NCBI GenBank assembly: GCA_022225965.2
Contig: JAKJXP020000064.1
Span: forward strand, 186,001 to 250,000
Length of the DNA stretch: 64,000 nt
Origin: Diatrype stigma
Taxonomy: Eukaryota > Ascomycota > Sordariomycetes > Xylariales > Diatrypaceae
Direction: 5' to 3'
This document shows, piece after piece, positions 24,061 through 37,700 of this stretch. The notes beneath the pieces are model-generated. The model made no database searches. It worked only from the letters and a program-made list of their open reading frames with translations, and was not told the origin of the DNA. The position numbers and the translations under genes are program-made. Position 1 is the first letter of the stretch. Each line of letters begins with the position of its first letter.

Positions 24061-24749
24061 TGGAATGTTAATAAAAATAGCGTTAGCGAAAAAAGTAATG
24101 AATAAATAAAAAGAAAGTAATTATAACCTCCCGTAAATAACGCCTAAAGTTGTAATTAATTAAACGAACGCCTAATTTAAAGGTTAAAAGTTATAAAAAA
24201 AATAAATAAGTAAGTATTGCAATAAAAGGGAATTTATAAGGTAAGTTACGCATAAGTGCTAAAAGAAATTGTAATACGTATTTAGGTACGTACTTATTAA
24301 AAGGAATTATAATATGTACCTAGGTACGTATTTTAATGCGATTTAGGCAGCAACATATAAATATATATATATATATATATATAAATAAAAAAAAATTAAG
24401 AGATAAAAACGAAGCTTTATATGTATGTATATTTTTTAGCTGTTAAAAAGGCAGGTACGTATTAATGTAAATAAATTATACGTATTATTGATTACTTTAA
24501 GTATAAAAAAGGAATTTTAATATCGAACCTTTTTGTTATAACGTTTATTTTTAAGGCATAATTTGGAACATACGGTTGAAATATATTTAATAGCTTAAAA
24601 TTTACGATAGCATCAGCTTTGCATATTAATAGTAATGGATAAGAAAATATTTTTAAGGAAACATACGTTACGGATAAGTCAAGAAAACGACGTTTTCGTT
24701 ATATGTTAACCTGTTGCATTAATATATTAAATGCCATATATAAACGTCC
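24061..24749. other. AT-rich RIP-mutated sequence with TACGTA-type motifs
   Basis: No gene. Two copies of a TACCTAGGTACGTA-like motif with AAAAGGAATTATAATAYGTA context lie near 24,270-24,340. An (AT)n microsatellite is at about 24,361-24,382. Confidence 0.4.
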
Positions 24750-25145
24750 TTTTACGTTTTTTAACGGTTTATTCGCCATCGTTTGCACGTAATTCCATGC
24801 GAAATATAATAGCGGCACTATTTGCTAAGCCCTTTTACGTTTTTAAGCGGCCTATTTATTAATGCTTGCTTATAATTATACCAATAAGTAATACCGCCGC
24901 GTTTTTTTACGTTTTAAGCGGTTTGCTTATTAATGCTTACATACGATTATACCCGAAGCATATTAATGAATAATGCCGCCGCGCTTTTTTACGTTTTCTA
25001 ACGGCCTATTCGTTAGCGCCTGCGTATAATTATATCCGAAATATAGCAACGGCATTATCCGTTATGCCTTTCCACGCTTTTTAACCGCTTATTTATTAGC
25101 GCCTGCATATAATTATACGCGAAATATACCAGCAATATTACCGCC
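24750..25145. repeat. Tandem array, unit about 82 bp, five copies
   Basis: The marker TTTTACGTTTTwAAcGG recurs at about 24,750, 24,833, 24,905, 24,987 and 25,069, so spacings are 83, 72, 82 and 82. Each unit continues with TTATTMGYYARYGCYTGC, then TAATTATAYSCGAA, and ends in a GCCGC/GCATTAT block. The copies are diverged mostly by C/T and G/A differences as expected of RIP. No coding role is visible. Confidence 0.85.
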
Positions 25146-25186
25146 CTAGGTCTTTCATTTTTTCCATGTTTAAATAATTTATTAGG

Positions 25187-25545
25187 TTGCAATAAAAATA
25201 ACCTGGTAATGGTAACGATAAAAGCAACTTAAGGATAATAACAAAAGCAATCTGGGGATAATAATAAAAGCAACTTGGAAATAATAACAAAAGCAATTTG
25301 GGGATAATAATAAAAACAACTTGGAAATAATAATAAAAGCAACCTAAAAATAATAATAAGAACAACTTAGAAATAATAATAAAAGCAATTTGGGGATAAT
25401 AATAAAAGCAACCTAAGAATAATAATAAAAGCAATCTGGGAATAATAATAAAAGCAATTTGGAAATAATAACAAAAGAAACCTAAGGATAATAATAAAAG
25501 CAATCTAAGAATAATAATAAGAAGAACCTGGAAATGATAATAGGG
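25187..25545. repeat. 23-bp polypurine minisatellite, about 15 copies
   Basis: The unit is close to AATAATAATAAAAGCAACCT + AGG, and the AAAAGCA marker recurs every 23 bases (for example 25,381, 25,404, 25,427, 25,450). Because 23 is not a multiple of three, the minus strand reads as a peptide repeat of 23 residues (three DNA units) made of Leu/Phe/Ile/Tyr. That explains a spurious 121-codon frame. The strand bias (A/G on plus, T/C on minus) is extreme. Confidence 0.9.
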
Positions 25546-26399
25546 TTATATTAATAAACCGTAATAGCAAGTTAAGGTTAAAATATTATTAAAGTCGTAA
25601 TAAATTGATTAAACATAATTAAAAAATAACGTAAAAAGCGATATCGTTTATATATTCGTACGGTACTTTTTAATTATTTGGCGGTCCAGTTTTTTTAATC
25701 GTTTAATAGCAGGTTTTATTCGGAATGATAATGCTAAGCTAAGCCAGTACGTCTTATTAATTAAATTAAGCAAATAAAGCCCTTTAAGTTCCGTTAATCG
25801 AAATAACTAAACATAAGTACTAATAAAATCAGCCCTTTTGGCTTTAATCCGAGCTAACGTTAAGCTTAAATAGGCCTCTTATAACGTTATGTCTTAAGAT
25901 TTGTATTCGGTTATTGCAAAAATAGGTATTAAAGGGTATGCTTCTTTATTAAATGGTTTTAATTAAATAGCATATAACTTTTCCGGAAAGATTGGAATTA
26001 TATTAGAAAATAAATTAGGAATATAAACGTTCGCGTTATTAATTGATGTAATTAAAATAATCTTAAATAAACGAATAACAATTAAAACTAAAAAAAACAA
26101 TTTATAAGTTTCGCCTTATAAATTAAAAACGAATCCCTTTGTAATAAATTCCGTACCATTAATTATCTTAAAACTTGGATATTTATTTATAATAACCGCA
26201 ATAAATATGCCATAAATAAAGGCCAAATATGCTGAAAGCTTTAAAATTAAGTCGTTTATTATCGTAAATGCCTTATAAATAATTTTAATAATTAATTCCT
26301 TTTTAAGCGTATAATGTAACAAAAAGATATATATATATTAATTATACCTTTTAGTAAATGCCAATATTGCTTATAAATTTAAGGAATGCCTTATAATAT

Positions 26400-29300
26400 T
26401 AATAGGGATAATCGTTTTAGTTATAAATAAAAATCGAATTATAACTGCGTTAATTAGCTTGGCATTTAAAATCTTTATATTTCTTGCTAATTACTATTCA
26501 TTTCGAAAAGCAATAAGGATTTTGCGGAATTCTTGGTTTATGGTTTTTATTTGTTTATTAAAAAGTACCACATTAATAAATTTCTTCTAAAGCTTGTAAT
26601 TAAAATATTAAAGATCCTTTCGAATATTAAAATATTTTTCCGTTGCCTCGTAATCGGCAGCGCTTATGGGTTTGCTAGGAAAAAGCATAAAATCGGAACG
26701 AATTGGTACGAATTGATAAAAGTCTCCAAAAAGAATAATAATAAGCATTCCGTTAAAATTAATAAAATAGCCGGTAGCTTGTTATAAACGCTTATGCATT
26801 TAATAAAAGTTTATACTATTTATTATATTACATTTATTAATAACCAAGACGTTAATTTTTTGTAAAGCTTTAGTTATAAATTCCGAAATAAGTTTCTTTC
26901 TTTTATTGCCGCTATTTATAATTTGCAGGTTTAATGCGAAATAAAGTATAATATTATTAATCCCAATTCTAGCAGATCTTAATATATCAATTAGCTTAAG
27001 CTTTCGTCGGAAATTCTTTCGTTTAAAAGCTATTATTAATGCTTTAATAATTCGACTTTTTCCTGTGTCACCTTTTTCGTTAAGGTAGAATAATAGCTAT
27101 AAAGGTTTATTCGATAAAAAATGGCCATCGGCTTTTTATGCAGGTCCGTAATTTTCGCCAACGCTTTTTTTAAACTTATCGAGTTTATTTATATAACGCA
27201 AAACTATATTTAATATTACGGCTTATTTAAAATTAAGTTAAAGTTTTTATTACAACTTTTTGTTTATGTTTTTCCAGATTATGCCTTTTTTTTTTTTAAT
27301 AGTTACTACGGTAAACCTGATTTAAATGCGGCTTTATTGTTAGGCTCGGCGTAATCGATTGGAGGCAATAAATATGGGATTATCGTTTATTCTTATTAGG
27401 TTATCGTCGTTATTTAAACCTTTTAAGGGGGGTAATTAGCGTCGCTTTAAAATGGAGTTTAGGCTTTATTAAAGTAATTCCGAAACTTTATCTAATTTTT
27501 TTGTAGCTTGTTTTAATAGATTTTATTTTAAGGCCTTTAATTCCGACTTTCAGGCTTTGTTCGATTCGTCGATAATATATTACAGACTTCGCCTTATATT
27601 ATTTCCTTTTAATTCCTTATGTAGATTTCAATATTTGTTTAGCTTTATTCGATAAGAAAACTGAATTATAATAAATAATTATATAAGGGTGGCAAATTAA
27701 AAGATGTATCGTATGGTATTCTTAAAAATGCTTATTTCACGATTTTTCGTATTCGTTAAAATATTAGCTACGTTTTAAATAAAGCCTAATAAGCTTTTAT
27801 AATCCGAAACCTTTTTTTGTTCTTATTAAAGCCCGTTTTTATCCGTTGGTTTAGCGGAATTATCGTTTTTAATTCCGGTATTCCAGTTTTTACGTATGTT
27901 CCATAATTAAGCGTTTTTTTTAACGTCTTTACGGGACTTATGCAGCAAATTGAAGTTATTATTATAATGCCGTAATTTTTTAAGCATAATATATCGGAAT
28001 TTCTGCCATAATTTAAGAAATATTTCGGTTTCATTATTAATAAAATGTTACCAATAAATAAATAAGGCGAACCGAATTATTGGATTATAAATAAATGCTA
28101 TGTTATTATCGTTTATTTATAATGAAAACGACTTAATAAACATAAAAATCTTTACGTAATTTTAATATAAAACCCGTTAATAATAAGAACTTATATATAA
28201 AGGTCCTTCGAATTTAGCATATTTTTGTATTAATCATTTATTTTTATCCGGTTTTTTGGCAATTTTTATCATAAAAGCATAATTATAAAAGCATAAGTTA
28301 CGAAATTAAGGGTTACGTTTTTGGTACGCCTAAAAAATGATAGGTTTTATTTTATGTTTTGGATTAAATGAAATTAAATCCTGATTAACCGACTTTTCTT
28401 TTTCGTTGACATCTTTAGCGGCAAGCTTTTATAAATAACGCCATAATCGACGAATTAATTAATATATGGTTATAATATGTAGCCAACGCTAATCTTTTTC
28501 CGAACAATAATAGGTCTTATAATTTAATAAATAATTGCAAACGTTAATAAAAAATAATTTTCGGTTTAAAAATATCTTATTGGCAATGCGTATTATAAAG
28601 CTTATAGTAATCATATTCGGGTCATTTTAATTAATAAAGTCTAAGGTTTTTGTTAGCGTATTTAAATGGATTATAAATATGGCTAGTCGTTAATATGTAA
28701 AAAACTTTAATTTAGTGACATAATTCGTAATATAATACAATAAAGCAAGGGTTTTGGTTTTCGTATAAATTAATAAGAAATTATGGTTATGCCTTAATGT
28801 AGTAGCAATAACCGGATTTTAACGAAAGTAGCTTTTATTTAAGCGCTTAATATAAAGAATGCCATTATCATTAATATAAATTCGTTCTTTTCGGTTTTAC
28901 GGCTAGCCAAATCGATATCGTCGTTTATGGTTTCCCTTTTTATTGTTTTTAAATGCGGCATATTTAAGACATATTTAATTGCATATATAGCATTATATTG
29001 TAATGGCAATTATTTGTGCTTCGTTTTCCCATTTTGCTTTTAGCCGGTTAAAATCGTGCTCGAATTTTAGATTCGGTTCGAGTCGTATATAATTAACCTT
29101 TTGAATAGCTAATACATGGGCGTCGTAGCTTTTATAAAAATACTTATTAATCCAGAAAGTAAAGCATATAATTTTATTAGGATCCTTATTGTTATATAAA
29201 TTATTTAATAAGTTTTTAATATTTATATTTCCTTTAATTCATAAAATGCCGTAAAAATAAAAGGCTTTTCGTTTATTAATTTCGATTGCGCCAAAATAAT

Positions 29301-29600
29301 GGTTTACGGGCCTAAATGCTTTATCCTTAGTTTTAATTCGAACTAATTCTTCGAAAAATCCTTATATGTACGTATAAAACCATTATATAAAAGATATAAG
29401 ATTTTGGTTAATTTCCTTAAAAACCCGGCGGCCTTTTATAAGCAACTTTTTCTTAATACGTTCTTATTGTTGCTTAAAATACTTGGATCCGCGGAACCGA
29501 CGGCCGAACTTAATTCGAATTAAAAAAAACAAGTCGTTCGGATTAATCGTAAACCAAATTAAAAAAACCCCATATCGTATAATTATGGATTTAATTTTAT
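26400..29600 (-). mobile_element. RIP-killed Helitron (Rep/helicase) relic
   Basis: On the minus strand the order of conserved blocks is that of a Helitron RepHel protein. At 29,560-29,530: VWFTINPNDL, the Rep block preceding the HUH motif. At about 29,300-29,230: FRPVNHYFGAIEINKRK then FYFYGIL-stop-IKGN, the HUH/HLHxLLW block with both His read as Tyr and Trp as TGA, exactly the changes RIP makes. Near 28,030-27,940: YGRNSDILCLKNYG, resembling the inter-domain NYxYRP/LCLYD block. At about 27,100-27,045: LLLFYLNEKGDTGKSRIIKA, a PIF1 Walker A. At 26,862-26,821: INVLVINKCNI, a Walker B (IDExSM) with D-to-N and E-to-K changes. Near 26,590-26,510: a LTEQMR-like block (VVLFNKQIKTINQEFRKI). Terminal motifs (5' TC, 3' hairpin-CTRR) were not found, so true ends are unknown and probably wider. 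Confidence 0.75.
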
Positions 29601-32600
29601 CTTTTTGTTATATTTTTGTTTTATTTAATAATAATTATTAACGGCCGAATATTATTATTTCTCGTAAAAGCTTTGTTATTCGAAAATTATTAATAGGCTT
29701 ATATTGTTTTAATTCTTAATTAGCTTTTAACAGTTCTTCGCATATAATCGTTTCATAAATGCGCCGTAATCGTAAAAAAACAAACTTAAACGTCCGGGCC
29801 TTATTGATTTTAAAACTATTATCTCGAATAATTCTATTAAATACTAGAAATGAAAAAATTAAATGGATTTCAGCATAAGCTTCATATTGTCGTAATTTTA
29901 TTAAGGCCTAATTATATTATATTAATTAAGTATATATAATAAATTATAAAAATCTTGCTTATTTTTATAAACTGAATGGTTTTTCTTTTTAAGCTTTAAG
30001 CTTTTTTTTTTAATCGTTATTGGTAAAAACAAAACCTTTAATTCCATACGGTAAGATCTTAATAAACGTAAATACAAAATAATCTAAATTACGAACGCTT
30101 AAAAAATAATTCCCAAAACGAACCCGCATATATAAACGACCTTCGGTAGTTTCTTCTTTCGTTACGTTATCTTGGTATTTATCCCTTTATAAGAACTTAG
30201 GGGCAATAAATTCCTATACGAACTGGGCCTTTTTTGCATTATTAACGCGGGTTTAATTTAATAAAAAGAATTCGGAAAAAGTAATTATGGATAAAATGCT
30301 TGGTTCTTTTTTTATAAGGTTTAAGTAATCGGCAAATAAATTAAAAAACGTTAAAGGTATAAAACGCAATAAAAATGTATTGTTTATTTTTAATTAATGC
30401 ATGGTTTTTGGGGTTTTTTATAATATAATGCAAATTATTAATCGATATATAAAAACGAATCAGTAATTACTTTAGCTTTTCTTAATATTTACGTTTAGTT
30501 TTTTTTTTGTAATTTTTTATTAAATTTATTTCTTTGGTTTGCATTTTCGTTTTTACCCGAATTATTTTTAAAATTATTTGCATTTTCATTAAATACAGAA
30601 AGCATAAACTTATTTTTTGGAATATAAGTTAATCGCTAGATATTTTTTTGTTTTGTATTAAGCATTAAGGTAATATTTTTCATTATGCCAGGCGAAAATA
30701 TTTCATTCGCTTTATGTTATATGTTCCAAAAAGCATCATTTGTTATAACTTAACGGTATAAATAATTATATATTCGCAACCAAATTAGTGCTTTTATTAT
30801 AACCGATTTACGTAATTTTAAAAATGGCAGCAGGTTTTATTTTTTTAAACGATTAGAGCTATATCAAATAATATGAATCTCGCTTAATACGTTTTTTAAG
30901 GGCCGCGGTAAAACTTTAGCAATTCCGTAAATATTATTAGCAAATATCGTTAAATAATTAATAACTTTATAATATGCAAAGCTAAAAGGATAATTAGTTT
31001 TTAAATTAAGAAATAATTTAGTTATATATTTAAAAGCAACCCCAAAAATAAGAAAACGCTTTTTAAAAGAACGAAAAATTTTAATCTTTTTTGGCCAATA
31101 ATGCTTATAGGAAATATGTAATATGGTTAAACGTATTTCTTAAAAAAAACGTCCCTTGCTAATTTAACGATAATAACCTTAATAAATCTGTATTTTAACG
31201 TTTTTACCAAATAAAAAACATTTCTTATAATTAAAGCGATATAAATGCTTATTAAGGATAAAGGAATAAAAGGTTTGTAATTTATTAAACAAGCGTTATA
31301 AAAACTTTTTACAAAAGGATACATAATAAAGATTAAATTTAAAGCATCGTATTAAATATAAGCGGCACCATTTTAAGAAAAGCACAGATTTTGTTCGAAT
31401 TTATTTCCAAAAATTCTGAATTAATTTGGCCTTATGCCGTTTAAAAACAAGATTTAGAAACGAACGAGCTTTAGAGGCCGATTTATTAATATAAAACTCG
31501 GAATTGGCTGCCGTTAATAAAGCTTTAACGGATTTTAAAGCATTACTTTCGAATACGGACGGAAGCGATAAAGTTAATGCCTTTAATGAAATTTCGGAAT
31601 TATTCGAATCCAGTTAAAAAAAAGCTTACATAAAACCGGGGGCACCATAAAAAGAATTCTAGGACTAGGATTGAATAAAAGGTAAAATTAAACGAGAAAT
31701 ATCATAATTAAAAACTAAGTACTGGGATTACGTAATAAGAAATATAAAATTAAAGGCTAAATGCTGGGATTATATTGTAAGGGATATTAAAATCGAAATG
31801 TTCTTATATAATTATCGAATAGGTAAGGCATAAAAATAAAAGTCGCTTAATAAACCTTATTAAATAAAAGATCTCGATAATAACCTTATTAATCGATTTT
31901 ATTTTGTAGCATTAAAGTTAATAAAAAACATAATAAATTGCAATAAATTACAAAAAAATATGATAAATATAAAGAAATTTCTTTTTTAGCAAAAAACGAA
32001 ACTAAATAAATAATTTATAAAATAATAACAAATTAAACTAAAAAGGTTTAATTTATTTATTATATGCATTCGTTTTTTTATTTATATTTATATTACATTA
32101 TGATATATTTTTAAATATATCTTTGCAATTATATGCGTTATTTATATATAAAGCTATTTATTAGTTGCTTATTTTAAATCGGAATATTTGGAGATAACGA
32201 AATACTTAAAAATAATAGTGCATTATAAATTCCCATAATTACCCGGGCTTATGATAATATTTATTGTATATAATTAAAACGTATGTTATCGATTTATGCA
32301 TAGATCTAATTTTATTTCGTAATAATATATATTTAAAAGTCGCATTACGTATATTTTAATTAGTTTTAAATTTGGTTATATATTATATAATAAATTATAA
32401 TAATACGTATATATATAATGAAAAATAAAAAAGCATAGCTATAATTAAAACCGAAATATCGAAACGATAAAAATATAAAGCTTCAGTATTATCAAAAAAA
32501 CTGGCATAATATAATAAAAGCCGAAAAAAAAAAACAAAAAAAAATACGTACATAATTCATTATACGAATTAAAATAATATAAAAATATCTTTTAGTTACA

Positions 32601-35600
32601 GTTTAAATCATTATAATAAGCATTTTATTATTATCGTTGCTATTATTTATATTTTCCTTTATTTCTGTTATTATTTCGATACGACATTTTATTTTTTTAT
32701 ATTGCATTAATTCATTTCGCATTATTTTTAGAACCATTATTATTGCTTAAATCCTTTGCGTTATTGGTTATATTAATTTTATATTGCCAATTGCATTATA
32801 AGAATTATTTAACTAGCTTTGCTAGGTTTTTCCATATTTATTATATTATTTATTACATTACGTTGTTGGCCTTTTTTTGGCAATTCTTTTATTATGGCCA
32901 TTCCTTTTATTCTTTTCCGGATACGTCCTTTAAAAGCCGACTTCGAATTAAACGTTACTATACTAGCTGCTATTTAAAACATCAAATTCTTTACCCGAAA
33001 CGTTCAATTCCTTAATTTCGGCAATTTAACTATAACCTTAATTACAGGAATTCCTTTTCCTAATAATCTATTTAACTGGCCGATACTGGTGGATTATTTC
33101 TGCAAATCAAAAATAATAATTAACGCTATATGGTTCGAAATGGGAGTAAGTCAAAATGAATATTCGCATAACTTAATTCTATAAATTTAAGGCTTTTATT
33201 TTCCTTAAGCTATTTATATACGCGATTCTTTTAAAAAAAATAGCTATTATATTATTATATAGTGCCACTTAAAAAAAGTAATCCGGTAAGTATAATTTAT
33301 ATACCAGCATTATTATAAACATAATATTAACGCTTTTTAATTAGGCTTCTTATTTTACTTCTTATATTTTCGGACGTTCTTTTCGTTAAAATACTTATTC
33401 CTTGCAATTTTTTCGGCATAATACGGTTATATCCTAACTGCCGTAAGTTCCGTTTAAAGGATATCATTAAGTCCTTATTAAATAAAAAGGTATTTGTTAA
33501 GTTAAGGTTTTTCTTTAACAAATCGGAAAAGGCCTCGGGCGTTTTTATAAATAAAGGGAATTATATATTCTTTATTTTCGTTTTCGTTACTAATCTTTAA
33601 CGCAAAAAATACTTCTTTTATATAAACAATAATGAAAACCTTAAATTAAAAAATGGCCAAGAATTATATGGATCAAGCATAATTTTCGGTTAACTTAAAA
33701 ACGAATTTATCGAATTTGCGGGGCTTAAATCTTTAAATGCTTTAATATACGTCCCGATTTATTTCGTATCTACTAGTATTTTTTTAATCCTTATTAATTT
33801 ATCTGGGCCGGCTATTACGTATAACCGTTAAGACGTTGCCTTTCCGTTATTTTATGGTTATGCTGCCAAAATTTAACGCAAATTACGTATAGCCGCATTT
33901 TCCATTAATAAGCAGGCTTATTCGAATTTCAACGGGTTATAAATGGCGTTTTTCGCGCCTATTTTTTTTAAACCTATTAATATTCCTAGCATATAGGATG
34001 TTTTATTTAATCAAGCTTTTTTAGCCATTAAAATAATATCGCCTAATAAATAGCTACAAATTCCGAACGACGATAATAATATACCACTAAGCCCATAAAA
34101 GCGAAGCTCGATTAAAGCTATAGGTTCGGATAATACCGAATAAGATTCGTTTATTAAGCGTCCAAGTAATAAGGAACAAACTGATAAATTTTACGAGCAT
34201 TTTTTTTTTTTACGTTTTAAACTAATTTATTAAACAATAAAAAGATTATTCCGATTTTTAAAAGCAAGCTAATTAAAAAAAGTACAAAGAAATAACGGCG
34301 TTAAGTAATTTTATTAACATGAAATTGGTATAATAAATATAAAAGCAAATTAAAATAATATACATGGGATTTGGGTTTTTTTTAATATTTTAAGTGCTTT
34401 TTTTATAAAAAAAAGCATTTCTTTTAATGATATATTAATAAATAATCGTTATATTCCCACCGATATTATAAAGTCAAATCCGTAAACCTTAATATTCTTT
34501 CGAAATGAAAGTATAATGTTAAACTTAAGGCTTGCTTTTATTATGCCTTTTGGTTGCATTTTAAAATAAAGCGAATATTTCGAAGTAAGTTCTATTATGG
34601 CTTTATTTATGTTAATTGTTTAAATAAATATAAAAAAAATAAATACTTACGAAATGCTTAATAAAACGAACATTTTAAATCATTATTATTATAATAGCAA
34701 TTAATATAAGCTTTTCGTAAAGGATTAAATCCTGGAATAATATGATTTATACGTATATAGCGATTTCAGAATCTTTTTTTCATAATACATTATATATATC
34801 GGAAATTAGCCATTTGTTTTATGCTTAATATTTAAATTAAAGCAGCCTTAATATTATTTTTTCGGCGCAGGCTAAAAGATCGTCGTTATATTAAAATACG
34901 TAAGTTATTTTTTAATTCGTTACGAATAGGCAAATAAAGCAAATGATTTAAATATGATTCCTTAAATCGACCAAATTAATAACGATTAATATTTATATAT
35001 TTTAAACATATAACTTTTTATATATAAATATAATTAATAAGAAATAATAAAATTTAAAAAATTAGCTATAACGGCAAAGGAATTAATAATATAAATGTAC
35101 GAAATTAAAAGAGTACATAAGTTAATAAAAATGGCGATGCATTTATTTAAATATTAATTATATCGCATAAAGCTTTTTAAACATAAATAATAAATAAGTT
35201 ACGCGTAATAACATAATTAAAAAAAAAGTATTAAATTTTAGCTTTTAAGTATAAAATAAAAAAGAAAAGTTTATCGTTAAGAACTTTAGATTTAAAATAA
35301 ATATGAAACTTAATCATAATATATAAATAACGATGTTTTAAAATAAAGTAATGAAATAAAAATAATAAGAAAAAAATACCTTAATTTATTATGTATAAAG
35401 AAAATTTTTTATAAATTCATACATATATCGAATATATTATTATAAAAAAAATATAATTATTAAAACATTTTATCTTATTATATATATATATATATTATAA
35501 AATCATATATAAATTAAAAACATATATTATTTAAGTATATTAAATATATAATAATTATTTTAATATTAATAAAGAATTATATAAAAACATATTATTATAT

Positions 35601-35640
35601 ATAAAATAAAAAATGTATATTATAAACTCATATTTTTATT
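29600..35640. other. Extremely AT-rich RIP-mutated debris
   Basis: About 6 kb with no assignable element. Part of 29.6-31.3 kb may be the N-terminal half of the Helitron protein, since it lies upstream of Rep on the same strand, but no motif proves it. Around 31,700-31,790 a CTAARTRCTGGGATTAYRT segment occurs twice about 58 bases apart. From 31,900 rightward GC falls further and only TA-rich simple sequence is visible (for example near 35,480-35,500). Confidence 0.4.
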
Positions 35641-37080
35641 ACGAATTTATTTTAAGACCATAAATGCCATTATTATTCTTTATTTTTTTATAAAAATAAT
35701 GTTACTGCATATTTAATTTATTTAACTTTTTCTTAACGTTATTTAAAAACCGCATAAGATTTTTTAATAATCGTTATTTAAAATTACGATATATAAATTT
35801 TATAATGCAACCTAATAAACGTAATCGAATTGGAAAAAAAAAACGAATAAAGCCGCCGTAATAAAAATACTTTTGGCCTTTATTATAAAAAACGCAATTA
35901 GCATATGCATTTTTATAAAATCCATAAACCGATCGATAAAAATGAAATAATTGCATGCCAGCAATTTATATTATGGTTTTGCAATAATTGCAAAGCTCGT
36001 CGTATTTGCGATTAATTGTTTTATTTCGTTGGATTAAATATGCATTCAATTTGTTGCCATCGATATAAAAATCGTTATTTTATAAAAAAGCAATCGTAAC
36101 ATATAATACGTTTCGTGCTTATTAACGATATATTCCGCGTTTATTTTTGTAATTAAAATAATATTAAAAAGTTTCAAAATATAAAGGAGCATATTATAAT
36201 AAGGATTTGTTAAATTATAATTTTGGAATATCGGGTTATAATTTTGAAATATCCGGCGGCATAATTAAAAATAAGATAAAGTTAATAATCGAAAAAGAAT
36301 ATTTTATCGTATTACTGTCGTAATCCTATAAATATTAAATTAATAACTAATTATTTAAAACTATAAACATATATACGTACGTTCGTAAATGGCATAAAAA
36401 GGCTTATTGAAATATTAAAATGCTTTTGCATTTTAATTGATAAAAATAAATTGCTTATGGATATTATATTAATGTTAATTCATAGTTATTATATTAATTA
36501 AGACATAATTAGTTAAAATATAATTAAAGATATAATAAAATATCTTATTTAATAATGTTAACATTATTATTTTTTTGCATTTTCTAAATATGGGCAATAT
36601 AATTTCATATAATTATATTTAAATGTTACTAGGTTACTTAAAATATCGAATATGAAATATTTATTAAATTAATTATTTAATCGTTTAATGACAGCGATCC
36701 TAATATCTTAATGGCTTAATAATATTTTATAAATAATTGTTACGATAATAATATTGGTTAATATTAAATGAAGCATATAAAAATAATTATGCAATTTATA
36801 ATTTTAGTAACGACGGAAATTAATTAATATATAATATTATTAAAATATTTACTTAACGATAGAATGCAATAAAGCTATGCAAATCGTTATTATATTAAGT
36901 ATTATTAATATAATAAAATATAATAAAGGAATTTTAAAAAACGTATTCGTAAATAACGGTATTATAACATAAGCGATTAAATAAATCCAATTAATAATAT
37001 CAAAAATGCGTTATAATACCAAATAATAAAATAAAAATTAATAAGGCTTAATAATAATAGCAATAATAAAAAGTAATTAA
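35640..37080. repeat. Diverged 1.4-kb dispersed repeat, copy B
   Basis: Direct-orientation partner of the repeat at 22,650-24,060, about 13 kb away, more AT-rich than copy A. The minus-strand peptide in its left part reads NAYANCVFYNKGQ against ICANCVFYSKSN in copy A, confirming common origin; the first Cys is changed to Tyr. The two copies bracket the Helitron relic. Confidence 0.65.
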
Positions 37081-37234
37081 TTAATTTTAAGAATCGTATT
37101 TGGATATAAAGTTTATACGTTAGCTTATTTAAATAATCGTAATTAAATGCTATAAATAAAAGATTAACGTTTATTTCGAATTGGCATCCGTTTATGCAAC
37201 GATATTGCGCTTAAATATAAGGAACTTTAAAATA

Positions 37235-37700
37235 TTAAGAAAGCCAATAGAAAATATTTATATAATAAAAAATTAAAATAATGCTAAATCGCGGATGTTT
37301 AATCGTAAATATATGGTCGTAAAAATTCGGTTGCAAATATTCGGTTATAATAAAAAGGCAATTAAAAAAAATAAAAAATAAAGGAATTAAAAATAACGAA
37401 AAGTTATAATAATAATAATATATAACAAAAATAATAAAAATTAAAAATAATAGCAGTAGCAATAAATAAAGATAATAAAAATAATAATAAATGTTAGCAA
37501 TAAAAAGGCAGCAATAAAAAGGCGGCAATAAAAAAAAGGCCACAGTAATAAAAATATAATTAAAATAACGGAAATTATAACGGAAACAACAAAAAATATG
37601 GCTGCAATAATAAAAGCCCGAAATTCATAAATAATAACAGCAGTTAAAAATAATAACGGCAATAATAAAAAATCGCGGCATTAATACGTAAAATTAAAGC
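37235..37700. repeat. Low-complexity purine-rich AATAATAAAAA/GGCRGCAATAA tract
   Basis: Trinucleotide-rich sequence (AAT, GCA units; GCAATAAAAAGGCGGCAATA type near 37,497-37,535) of similar flavour to the 23-bp array at 25.2 kb but without a fixed period. It yields spurious Leu/Phe/Ile/Tyr-rich minus-strand frames. Confidence 0.6.

Noticed and set aside
25138..25503. 121-codon minus-strand frame rich in Leu/Phe/Tyr/Ile that looks like a membrane protein
   Set aside because: It is the translation of a 23-bp minisatellite; the peptide period of 23 residues is an arithmetic consequence of the DNA repeat.
26533..26787. 84-codon plus-strand frame in the AT-rich island
   Set aside because: It is antisense to the Helitron helicase blocks and has no independent support.
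22650..37080. A single LTR retrotransposon with the two 1.4-kb repeats as LTRs
   Set aside because: The sequence between them contains a Helitron and no recognisable reverse transcriptase or integrase in order; TG/CA ends and target duplications were not found.
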